Shown here piece after piece: positions 37,261 to 44,310 of a stretch of DNA of 64,000 nucleotides. Made by a program: the position numbers and the translations under genes. The notes below the pieces were generated by a model. It had not been told where the DNA came from. It did not search any database and saw only the letters and a list, made by a program, of their open reading frames with translations. Source of the DNA: Kaistella flava (ex Peng et al. 2021) (GTDB taxonomy: Bacteria; Bacteroidota; Bacteroidia; Flavobacteriales; Weeksellaceae); the NCBI RefSeq assembly GCF_015191005.1, contig NZ_CP040442.1, positions 3,162,001 to 3,226,000 of the forward strand, given 5' to 3'. Each line of letters opens with the position of its first letter. Within the stretch, counting starts at the first letter, position 1.

Positions 37261-37315
37261 TAATTTGCACTTTGCTATGATAATAAATCCCTTTTCGAAA
37301 GATTAGGGATTTTTT
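36970..37315 (+). repeat. 346-bp direct repeat, copy B
   Basis: Second copy of the rpsJ 3' part with terminator. The left junction is a microhomology: GLPGLI codons ending GAATTAAATTAA against rpsJ codons GAATAAAATTAA. The right junction is in the T-run of the terminator. Confidence 0.95.
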
Positions 37316-37317
37316 TA
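37285..37317 (+). terminator. duplicated rpsJ terminator
   Basis: Same hairpin as 35502-35529, with seven T after the stem. It would now terminate the cassette 1 GLPGLI transcript. Confidence 0.8.
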
Positions 37318-37424
37318 TGTGCGGTCATTGCGATTAGTAGAAACGACGACGAAGCAATCTCAAATTATGAATAACGAAAAGATCTCAATTAGAAGCGTCA
37401 ACACTATTTCCTATCTTCAAAACC

Positions 37425-37505
37425 AGTCCCGCTTTCCATTACAATCTTTTTTCCGCCGCACCAAACCAGCCGCAAAAAAAGGATTTCCATTGCAATCGGG
37501 GCTAG
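37425..37505. repeat. ctag-type dispersed repeat
   Basis: Left half TCCCGCTTTCCATTACAATC with TTTTTT; right half AAAAAAAGGATTTCC and TTGCAATCGGGGCTAG. The right half matches 28789-28823 with few changes. Non-coding. Confidence 0.6.
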
Positions 37506-37575
37506 AAGTTCAGACAGTCCTTCTTCCGAAAGCAATCCGCAATATTTTCTTTTGATTGATTACAGAATCTCCACC

Positions 37576-37608
37576 AACCCTTTCAGCCTTCCGAAGGCTG
37601 AAAGGGTT
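37576..37608. repeat. palindromic repeat P1, copy 1
   Basis: 16-bp perfect arms (37576-37591 with 37593-37608) around one base. The core AACCCTTTCAGCCTT recurs at 38668-38700. Confidence 0.85.
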
Positions 37609-37636
37609 CACTATTCAACAGGCGAAAATCCCGTTC

Positions 37637-37669
37637 AACCGTGTCAAGGTTCCAAACCTTGACACGGTT
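37637..37669. repeat. palindromic repeat P2, copy 2
   Basis: Arms AACCGTGTCAAGGTT and its complement (37637-37651, 37655-37669), 3-base loop. Same family as the terminator at 17041-17075. Confidence 0.85.
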
Positions 37670-37687
37670 AATTTCCACACTTGCTTA

Positions 37688-37719
37688 TTGAAAAGATTAA
37701 TCTAATTTCCGTACTTTCA
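37688..37719 (+). promoter_or_regulatory. promoter of GLPGLI gene 2
   Basis: TTG (37688-37690), 21-base spacer, TACTTTCA (37712-37719), close to TAnnTTTG; the start codon is at 37776. Confidence 0.55.
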
Positions 37720-37775
37720 CCAAAAGGATTTATATAAACGTCATTTTTATTTTAAAAGATCTTTAAAAATTCACC

Positions 37776-38600
37776 ATGAAGAATATTTTACTCATTTTGG
37801 TTTTTTCATTTGCCCAATTAAACGGTCAAATTAAATTTAAGACAAACTTCACTATTCCGAATAAGCCTCTTCAATTAAAAGAATTAGGAAAAAGTACGCA
37901 TAATTTTTATTATAAAGTTAAATTTAGTACTGATAAAAAATCACCAACTAAAAGAGAAGCGATATGCTTACTTCAAATTGGTGAAAATATTTCAAAATTT
38001 TTTGAGTATAATCAATTAAGACAAGATTCCATCATTCAAAAATATGATAAGAAAGAGATTCTAAATGCACGGGAAGTTGAAGAAATATTAAATAGGAGAG
38101 TAGCATGGTCTACTGAAATTATAAAATTTGAGGAGAAACTTAATGTACAGGATAAATTTAGAGATCTCTACCAATATGAGGAGACAAAACCTAAATTTAA
38201 ATGGAAAGTGGAAGAAGGTTCAAAAATAATATTAAACTACAGTTGTAATAAAGCAACCATGGAGTTTGGTGGAAGGAATTATACTGCTTGGTACGCGAAG
38301 GGAATTCCGATCAATAATGGACCTTATAAATTTGAAGGTTTACCTGGTTTGATATTAGAAATTTACGATTCTACACTTGATTTTCATTTTGAAGCAATCG
38401 CGGTGGATCAAACCCCGCTGCCGATTTATGTACGCAATGACAAAAAAATATTTGTAGTTTCTAAAGAAAAATTCAGGAGCGTACAGATCAGTTATTATGA
38501 AAATCCAGGTTTTTTTCACGGAAATGCCTTTGGTGCAGATGGTAAAGAATTGCCGAAAAACTCAAAAAAATTACCTTATAATTTAATAGAACTGGAATAA
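37776..38600 (+). CDS. GLPGLI-family secreted protein 2
   Basis: A 274-residue exported protein: signal peptide ILLILVFSFAQLNG, mature start QIKFK. Core motifs are NYSCNKATMEF, GGRNYTAWY, NNGPYKFEGLPGLILEIYD (GLPGLI near residue 187) and a family-like end NLIELE. Function is unknown. Own promoter; no peptide gene precedes it, unlike copies 1 and 4. Palindromes flank it on both sides. Confidence 0.92.
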   Translation: MKNILLILVFSFAQLNGQIKFKTNFTIPNKPLQLKELGKSTHNFYYKVKFSTDKKSPTKREAICLLQIGENISKFFEYNQLRQDSIIQKYDKKEILNAREVEEILNRRVAWSTEIIKFEEKLNVQDKFRDLYQYEETKPKFKWKVEEGSKIILNYSCNKATMEFGGRNYTAWYAKGIPINNGPYKFEGLPGLILEIYDSTLDFHFEAIAVDQTPLPIYVRNDKKIFVVSKEKFRSVQISYYENPGFFHGNAFGADGKELPKNSKKLPYNLIELE

Positions 38601-38667
38601 TAAGGTATGTTTTAAATTGATATGTAATCAATCCCTTTTCAAATAAATTAACTGCGCAGCATCCACC

Positions 38668-38700
38668 AACCCTTTCAGCCTTCAAAAGGCTGAAAGGGTT
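38668..38700. repeat. palindromic repeat P1, copy 2
   Basis: 15-bp perfect arms (38668-38682 with 38686-38700), loop CAA. It is followed at a similar distance by a P2 palindrome, as in copy 1 (37576 then 37637), so P1 and P2 occur as a pair. Confidence 0.85.
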
Positions 38701-38728
38701 CATCCCTCGACAGACAGAAATCTACTTC

Positions 38729-38761
38729 AACCTTGACAAGGTTCCAAACCTTGACGAGGTT
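38729..38761. repeat. palindromic repeat P2, copy 3 (imperfect)
   Basis: AACCTTGACAAGGTT, CCA, AACCTTGACGAGGTT. The arms are no longer fully complementary, but each is nearly self-palindromic. Confidence 0.8.
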
Positions 38762-38778
38762 CATTAACAAAAATAACA

Positions 38779-38809
38779 TTGACATAACAAATCTAATTCA
38801 GTATTTTCA
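38779..38809 (+). promoter_or_regulatory. promoter of DUF1294-GLPGLI unit
   Basis: TTG (38779-38781), 20-base spacer, TATTTTCA (38802-38809). The ATG at 38814 is only four bases on, so the message may be nearly leaderless. Confidence 0.5.
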
Positions 38810-38813
38810 CAAA

Positions 38814-39086
38814 ATGAATCCATTTCAACAGGCATATTTGCTAACCCTTTCCATTGGAAGTTTCATCTATTTCGCTGTAGATAAAATCAAAGCGAAAAAA
38901 CACCAAAAAAGAGTCCCTGAAAATTCTTTGCTCTTACTCACGCTATTCGGCGGAACAATCGGCTCAGTTTTAGGAATGATCATCTTTAATCATAAAACAG
39001 CGAAGAAGAGTTTTATAATCAAAATGTTGGTGGTGATATTGATTCAAATTTTAATTTTATATTTGATTTATAATTATCACCAATGA
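38814..39086 (+). CDS. DUF1294-family membrane protein
   Basis: A 90-residue inner-membrane protein with about three helices. Family features are FAVDKIKAKKHQKRVPEN, LLLLTLFGGTIGSVLGM and FNHKTAKKSF. An ATG at 38814 is preferred over the longer open frame from 38733, which lies upstream of the promoter. Its stop overlaps the start of the next GLPGLI gene (ATGA), implying coupled translation. Function is unknown. Confidence 0.88.
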   Translation: MNPFQQAYLLTLSIGSFIYFAVDKIKAKKHQKRVPENSLLLLTLFGGTIGSVLGMIIFNHKTAKKSFIIKMLVVILIQILILYLIYNYHQ

Positions 39087-39910
39087 AATATTTAATACTC
39101 TTTCTTTTTCCATTTCTACTTTCTGCCCAAACCCATCGTTTCATTTATGAATATCAATTCAAAAGCGATTCGCTTGCCAAAGAGTTGATAAAAGAAAATA
39201 TGATTCTCGACATCAATCCCGAAGACGTAAAATTCTATCCTTACTTTTTTGCCGAAAACGATTCCATCAATAAACTCAAAAATAATAACAATTCAAGTTG
39301 GGACGATGCGCTTCCAGTTTTAACAAGAAGTCTGAATACTAATAAAAACATTTCTTATGTTTTATTAAATGATCTTTTTAGTATTCAAACTGAAGATCCA
39401 GTGAATTGGAAATTATCTACCGAAATAAAAAAGGTTGCAAATTATAATCTACAAAAAGCAACAACAACTTTCGGCGGAAGAAATTGGACCGCTTGGTTTA
39501 ACACCGACATCAATTTGAATGAAGGACCTTATAAATTCCGTGGTTTACCAGGTTTGATTTTTGAAATTGCTGATGATAGAAATAACTTCAGTTTTAGCTT
39601 AGTCAAAAGTTATCAACTAAAATCAACATATAACACTTCTGAATTTTTAGAATCGTTCGCTGGCAAAAAAGCCATTCCGATCAGCGAGAAAATTTTACGA
39701 AAAAAACAGCTGGAATTATTTAATGATCCATTGCAAGATTTCAAAGAGATGTTTAAAAACAGTAATGGTGAAGGAACATTTTCCGTCATGGGCGTAAAGA
39801 TTAAAAGTCTAGACCAGTTCAAAGAATTAACCACGATGACTCAAGAAAGAATGCGCAAGGACAATAATCCAATCGAACTGGATAAAGCCATTCACTATAC
39901 GAAAAAATAG
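39083..39910 (+). CDS. GLPGLI-family secreted protein 3
   Basis: A 275-residue protein with signal peptide LILFLFPFLLSAQ. Core motifs are FGGRNWTAWFN, LNEGPYKFRGLPGLIFEIAD (GLPGLI near residue 153) and DNNPIELDKAI near the end. The Cys that precedes the core in the three paralogues (YxCxxA pattern) is replaced: NYNLQKA. Translationally coupled to the DUF1294 protein. Function unknown. Confidence 0.92.
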   Translation: MKYLILFLFPFLLSAQTHRFIYEYQFKSDSLAKELIKENMILDINPEDVKFYPYFFAENDSINKLKNNNNSSWDDALPVLTRSLNTNKNISYVLLNDLFSIQTEDPVNWKLSTEIKKVANYNLQKATTTFGGRNWTAWFNTDINLNEGPYKFRGLPGLIFEIADDRNNFSFSLVKSYQLKSTYNTSEFLESFAGKKAIPISEKILRKKQLELFNDPLQDFKEMFKNSNGEGTFSVMGVKIKSLDQFKELTTMTQERMRKDNNPIELDKAIHYTKK

Positions 39911-39927
39911 ATTTGCGATTTTCATTA

Positions 39928-39960
39928 AACCTTGTCAAGGTTCCGAACCTTGACAAGGTT
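39928..39960. repeat. palindromic repeat P2, copy 4
   Basis: AACCTTGTCAAGGTT (39928-39942), CCG, AACCTTGACAAGGTT (39946-39960); perfect 15-bp arms, 17 bases after the GLPGLI 3 stop. It could act as its terminator stem, though no T-run follows. Confidence 0.85.
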
Positions 39961-40025
39961 AGTCAAAGTTCAATCTTGAAATTTTGCGATTGATAAAATT
40001 TAATTTTTAGAATACTGTAATATTT

Positions 40026-40054
40026 AAAAAAGGAATCGCATGAATTCCTTTTTT
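40026..40054. terminator. bidirectional terminator
   Basis: Perfect 11-bp stem (40026-40036 with 40044-40054) beginning with A-run and ending with T-run. It lies between the convergent GLPGLI 3 gene and the 892-aa gene. Confidence 0.8.
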
Positions 40055-40194
40055 GATTTCCCTATCTACAAAATTATCATCAATAAAATTATTTGTTTTT
40101 CATCTTGCTCAATGAAACGGCTTTGCGATCTTAAAAACAGTTTATTATTTAAAGGAGACTTTGCGCATCTTTGCGTGAAAATTTAATTCACGTA

Positions 40195-42873
40195 TTAATT
40201 TCGTTTCATGAAATAATCATAATAAGAACAACTTCCCTGCAGCGATTTTGAAGTTTGCGTATGGTTGTAATTCTTTTTCAATTCTGTAAAATAAGTGCGG
40301 TACTTTTGGTTTTTAGCCAGATCCATTTGTTTCATATAGTCCGCTTGTTTTTTGTCATAATCAGGATCGCCATAATTTAGATCGAACGGAGCTTTCGTTT
40401 CATACTGATAATATCTTCCCTGTTCCGAACTCGCCATCTGGAAAAGAATTCTGGCTTTTTGTTCCTCATCTTTACTTTGATTCAATGCTTTTTGATAATA
40501 ATTAATTGCCAGATCGAAATTGTCAGGTTCCACAAAGCTGTCATCGGCAAAGTTTTTATAATAGTATTTAAAAACGGGTTGGTCATTATTATAAAAATGA
40601 TACTTTGGACCATTATCATTATTAATGTCCATGACAAAAACTTCCCGGAAATAACCCAGACTTGACGTGTTGTATAATAAATTCCCAATGAGCTGGTTGG
40701 CTTCTGCGGATTTTTCATCAGTTCCGAGTCCGATTTTCTTTAACTGAATTAATGCCTCTGCAAGTTCAACTTTGTTCATGCCATTTTTAATGAAAGGAAA
40801 ACCGGTGAAATTTTCAGATTTCATACTTTCATTTTCAGGACTGTTGAAACTTTCCCAAACATTGTGGCCGAAAATTAAAGAAGAGATATTTTTAAATCCA
40901 TTATAATTATTTCCGTACTTGGTTTTTGTAACCGTCGGCGTGTCCGATTCATTCCAGGAATATTCCTCTCTCGGAATTCCACCAAAATCAGTGGCCTTTT
41001 CGTAAAAGCCTTTTGCCTTTTCAAAATTCGCCAGACGCATTTCGCGGTCGCCATAAAGTACATTAAAGAACGCATCAATATTTCCGACATCATCAATGTT
41101 TTTGGAAATGATATTTTGTTCCAAAGTCGTCTTGTTCGGTTTACGGTAAAAGTCATCCACGCTTTTAATTAATTTCGAATTGGGATTATACTGTAAATCC
41201 GACAGCCTGTTGCTCATTAAAAAAGATTTTCCTTCTTCACCTTGTATGAAATAGCGGTTCGCCAAAATGTCCTGAATAAATTGCTGGGTTGAGGGTTGAC
41301 TTTCGCCATTATACAAATGTCCACTGGTCAGCGGAAGATTCGCGAAAATTTCCGGATAGGTCTTTACTAAATAGTCTTCATACTCCGCCGTAATCTTTGG
41401 TTGCGAAACAGTATCGTTCAGCATTTTCATGCGGTTGATTTCAGTAATGTATTCCGGATTGGTGGTTTTTATTTGAGTTAACGTTTGCTTGCTTTTATCG
41501 TAGTCTTTTTTAAGAAAAGAAAGATAAGCATCTGCAATTTGCCAAAACTCATCATCAGATTTTTCTTTTATTTTTGAAGTTAACTTTTCGAAATCATCGA
41601 TGAAGTTTTTTGGTGAATTTTCCGGTGGACCATAATTTTCATTTTTGGTATAGAACGGAAGCCGGTTCGGATTATTCAGTAAATTTTTATCACTTTCGTC
41701 AGTCGCTTTTTCTGGTGTCGTACCTTCTTCAGAACTAAATAAATGGATAAAGAAATTTTTAATTTTCTGCCAAAAACTGACTTCGCCTGAAGTTTCAGTT
41801 TTAGCTTTTGGAACTGTTGAGCTTTTACCAATTGAATTTACCGTTGAATTATCTTTATCATCATTATTAAAGTAAATAGGCAAATAACTTCTTTCAAGTT
41901 CATTGATACTTCGCGCTGCCAGAACTTTCAGGATTTCAGAATTTGGATCAATGTCATACATTTTTTCCATCATCGGAATCGGGTTGCTGAAATCTTGGTA
42001 CGCCAAAAGAAAGTAAGCCATGTTTTTCTCTTCCTTACTTTGGGCTCTTTTCAAGATATTATCGAAAGAAGCAGAATCTGATAATTGCATCGACACAAAA
42101 GCACTTTCTTTTCGATTTTTACTTTTCATAAAAACCTGAAAGAAATTCCAGTTCGCTTCTTGAGACTTATTTAAACCTCGTTGTGCTCCGGCCAATTGAT
42201 CCAGCGCCATGAAGTAAGGAGCAGATTTTAATTGTAGTGGTTCAACGTATTTTTTAAAAGCTTCAGTCGATTCTTCATAATGGCGGGTGTAATGATTAAA
42301 ACGAACCAACTGATAGGCGTACCGCAATTTTATTTCAGGAATTTTCGCGGCATTATAAAGTGAAGTTAAAGCGGAAATCGTTTTCTCATAATCGAGTTGC
42401 GTGGCGTTCTCTGCATTTTTGTCACCATAGAAATAAAAGGAATCCGGACTTTCTACATAATTAATACGCATGTACGGTTCCAGATATTTCGCTTCAATTA
42501 AATAATCAATCGCTTCCTGGTATTTTTGATAAGAACCTAATTTCTTTAGAATTGAATTTCCGGCCAACCCTTTTTTGAAATCATTCAATTCCTTCATTGG
42601 CATTTTCTCTACCAAAATTTGAGTTTCCAGATAGGAAAGTGAATTGCCGAAGTACTTTTGCCAACTTTCTATATTCTCACTTGGAATCTCATAATGCTCA
42701 TGACCGTAAAACCGATTCGACAAAGTATGTAGAAAAGGCAGGTAGGTTTTATCTTTAATGATAGTTTGGGTAAATAAGTTGAAATAGCCATTGTCGGGAT
42801 CATACCAAGCGCAGGCTTCGGTTTTTGAATACATCAGAAAAAATAACGCGGTGGAAAGAATAATTTTTTTCAT
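40195..42873 (-). CDS. large secreted protein with TPR-like repeats, 892 aa
   Basis: Not recognised. A signal peptide (about 1-20) is followed by CAWYDPDNGYFNLF, then mostly helical sequence with TPR-like segments (FNHYTRHYEESTEAFKKYVE near 205, ANFEKAKGFYEKATDFGG near 620, AINYYQKALNQ near 795). A low-complexity Lys/Glu/Ser stretch lies near 350-400. It is probably periplasmic. It starts 2 bases after the stop of the 322-aa lipoprotein gene, so the two form one operon and may act together. Confidence 0.8.
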   Translation of the reverse strand: MKKIILSTALFFLMYSKTEACAWYDPDNGYFNLFTQTIIKDKTYLPFLHTLSNRFYGHEHYEIPSENIESWQKYFGNSLSYLETQILVEKMPMKELNDFKKGLAGNSILKKLGSYQKYQEAIDYLIEAKYLEPYMRINYVESPDSFYFYGDKNAENATQLDYEKTISALTSLYNAAKIPEIKLRYAYQLVRFNHYTRHYEESTEAFKKYVEPLQLKSAPYFMALDQLAGAQRGLNKSQEANWNFFQVFMKSKNRKESAFVSMQLSDSASFDNILKRAQSKEEKNMAYFLLAYQDFSNPIPMMEKMYDIDPNSEILKVLAARSINELERSYLPIYFNNDDKDNSTVNSIGKSSTVPKAKTETSGEVSFWQKIKNFFIHLFSSEEGTTPEKATDESDKNLLNNPNRLPFYTKNENYGPPENSPKNFIDDFEKLTSKIKEKSDDEFWQIADAYLSFLKKDYDKSKQTLTQIKTTNPEYITEINRMKMLNDTVSQPKITAEYEDYLVKTYPEIFANLPLTSGHLYNGESQPSTQQFIQDILANRYFIQGEEGKSFLMSNRLSDLQYNPNSKLIKSVDDFYRKPNKTTLEQNIISKNIDDVGNIDAFFNVLYGDREMRLANFEKAKGFYEKATDFGGIPREEYSWNESDTPTVTKTKYGNNYNGFKNISSLIFGHNVWESFNSPENESMKSENFTGFPFIKNGMNKVELAEALIQLKKIGLGTDEKSAEANQLIGNLLYNTSSLGYFREVFVMDINNDNGPKYHFYNNDQPVFKYYYKNFADDSFVEPDNFDLAINYYQKALNQSKDEEQKARILFQMASSEQGRYYQYETKAPFDLNYGDPDYDKKQADYMKQMDLAKNQKYRTYFTELKKNYNHTQTSKSLQGSCSYYDYFMKRN

Positions 42874-42875
42874 AA

Positions 42876-43844
42876 CTAAAATTTGTGTTGATCGATAAAC
42901 CTGCTGTCCAATTGATAATAGACTACCGAATAATTCGGAATTTTTTTGTTCAAATATTTTTTGACTTCATCTAACTGTTGTTCCGAAATTTCTTCAACCC
43001 TAATGGTAAATCCTTTATTCAGAAAATTTCCGAAATAGAAACCGTCTTTGAGAATTTCAACTTCAGTTTCGGATAATTTTTTAAAGTTAACATTTTTTAA
43101 ATCCTCGGCAGATATGGCGTTGATTAACTTGTGTTTCCCAACATGATTGGTTACGATTCCCCAGGAATAAATTGGTAAGGCAATATCCATATCTAAAGGA
43201 TAAAGGTCAACATTTTTCAGATAGTTTTTTAAAGTCGGAATATCCAAAATAGAATTACGGTCTGTGTTTTCCAAAGGCGAGGAAGTAGAGTAGCACATCA
43301 AATAAACTTTGTCCACAGGCGGAATTCCAGAGAGTTTGCTATTCTTCACTTGATGAAGTCGAAGTGTACAGGTAATCTCCTTTTTTGAAAGTTCTTTTAA
43401 TTGATTAAGAAAGGCGAAATACTGCTTATTGGTTCCCGCCGTCCAGTCACAATCGATTTGAATTTCCTTTGATGTTTTAAAACCAAACTCTTTTTGTTTT
43501 TTTCGAATTAAAGAGGAAACATTTTCTGCCAGGAAGTTAATTTCGTCTAAAGTAATATCGTAGAAAATATCATTTTTAATGTAAACTACCGGAACGATTT
43601 GTTTATCGGTTTCAAAAGTGTCGTCTTTCGTAATCACCGCAACGGGCTGAAATTTTCCGTCTACTTTTTCAATATCAAAAAACCGAGTGTATATATAAGG
43701 ACTTGTTGCTTTTTGCAAAGCAGTTTTTTCTGCAGGTTTTAAAGAAAGGTGAGTTCGCCAGTAATAAAATGTATAAGGCTTACTGCTCTCTTGTTTGCAA
43801 GAAGTCATCATTAAAATCGAAAAGAGGAAGAAGAATTTTTTCAT
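42876..43844 (-). CDS. hypothetical lipoprotein, possible TIM-barrel fold, 322 aa
   Basis: Lipoprotein signal with Cys16 (MMTSCKQESS). The repeating pattern of short beta segments suggests an alpha/beta barrel reminiscent of glycoside-hydrolase-18-like proteins: VPVVYIKNDIFYD, IQIDCDWTAGTNKQYFAFL, ITCTLRLHQVKN, KVYLMCYSTSS, MDIALPIYSWGIV. A D-x-D-W element (QIDCDW) sits where the catalytic strand might be, but no activity is claimed. First gene of a two-gene minus-strand operon with the 892-aa protein. Confidence 0.75.
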   Translation of the reverse strand: MKKFFFLFSILMMTSCKQESSKPYTFYYWRTHLSLKPAEKTALQKATSPYIYTRFFDIEKVDGKFQPVAVITKDDTFETDKQIVPVVYIKNDIFYDITLDEINFLAENVSSLIRKKQKEFGFKTSKEIQIDCDWTAGTNKQYFAFLNQLKELSKKEITCTLRLHQVKNSKLSGIPPVDKVYLMCYSTSSPLENTDRNSILDIPTLKNYLKNVDLYPLDMDIALPIYSWGIVTNHVGKHKLINAISAEDLKNVNFKKLSETEVEILKDGFYFGNFLNKGFTIRVEEISEQQLDEVKKYLNKKIPNYSVVYYQLDSRFIDQHKF

Positions 43845-43941
43845 TGTTTAAATTTATAAATATCTGTTTAATGATTGAGTGTCGTTTTTAAGAAAACTTA
43901 GTTAACATAATAAAATAACTCCATTTTTTTTAAATAATAAG

Positions 43942-43978
43942 TTGCGTAGTTTTAGTTTTAGTTTTAGTTTTAGATTCG
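43942..43978 (+). promoter_or_regulatory. hexamer-repeat promoter of cassette 2 (AGTTTT x4)
   Basis: TTG (43942-43944), 26-base spacer, TAGATTCG (43971-43978). It matches cassette 1 except for one extra AGTTTT unit, which stretches the spacer from 20 to 26 bases. The sequence after it (ATACAT.AAC to ATGTATTATGAAAAAA) is also shared. Confidence 0.5.
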
Positions 43979-44008
43979 CAATACATTAACCAATAAAAAG
44001 AATGTATT

Positions 44009-44305
44009 ATGAAAAAATTAGTTTTATTACTAGCTTTAGGAGTTGCTGGAATGATGAGTGCGAATGCTTTGGAAGTATTTCCTAAAATTTCAATGATTGA
44101 ATCAAATAATATTCAAAATTTGGATGTTTTAAACGTGGGAAGTTTTAAAAATTCCGAACAGTTAGAGGTTTTGGCTGCTTGTTATCCAGTAACATATTTA
44201 TTGTCGTGCGGCAAAAGTATTCAAGATACACATTGTTCAGATTTTGATGCTATTGAATGTGATTTATCTGTAATTTGGGACTTGTGGAACACTGAACTTT
44301 GTTAA
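44009..44305 (+). CDS. short Cys-rich secreted peptide, cassette 2
   Basis: A 98-residue preprotein. The N-terminus MKKLVLLLALGVAGMMSANA is a clear signal peptide nearly identical in its second half to that of cassette 1. The mature part of about 78 residues contains CYPVTYLLSCG, then THC, EC and a C-terminal Cys (five Cys). Overall composition is acidic. Family not recognised; disulfide-bonded or modified peptide is possible. It ends 5 bases before GLPGLI gene 4. Confidence 0.75.
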   Translation: MKKLVLLLALGVAGMMSANALEVFPKISMIESNNIQNLDVLNVGSFKNSEQLEVLAACYPVTYLLSCGKSIQDTHCSDFDAIECDLSVIWDLWNTELC

Positions 44306-44310
44306 TTATT

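Larger units (their letters stand above)
37316..37775. other. repeat-rich intergenic region, no credible gene
   Basis: Contains the ctag-type repeat (about 37425-37505), palindrome AACCCTTTCAGCCTTC (37576-37608), palindrome AACCGTGTCAAGGTT (37637-37669) and the promoter for the next GLPGLI gene. A 78-codon frame at 37319-37555 runs through the repeat and is not believed. Confidence 0.7.

Noticed and set aside
37319..37555. 78-codon plus-strand frame
   Set aside because: Runs entirely through the ctag-type dispersed repeat, has no promoter or homolog-like features.
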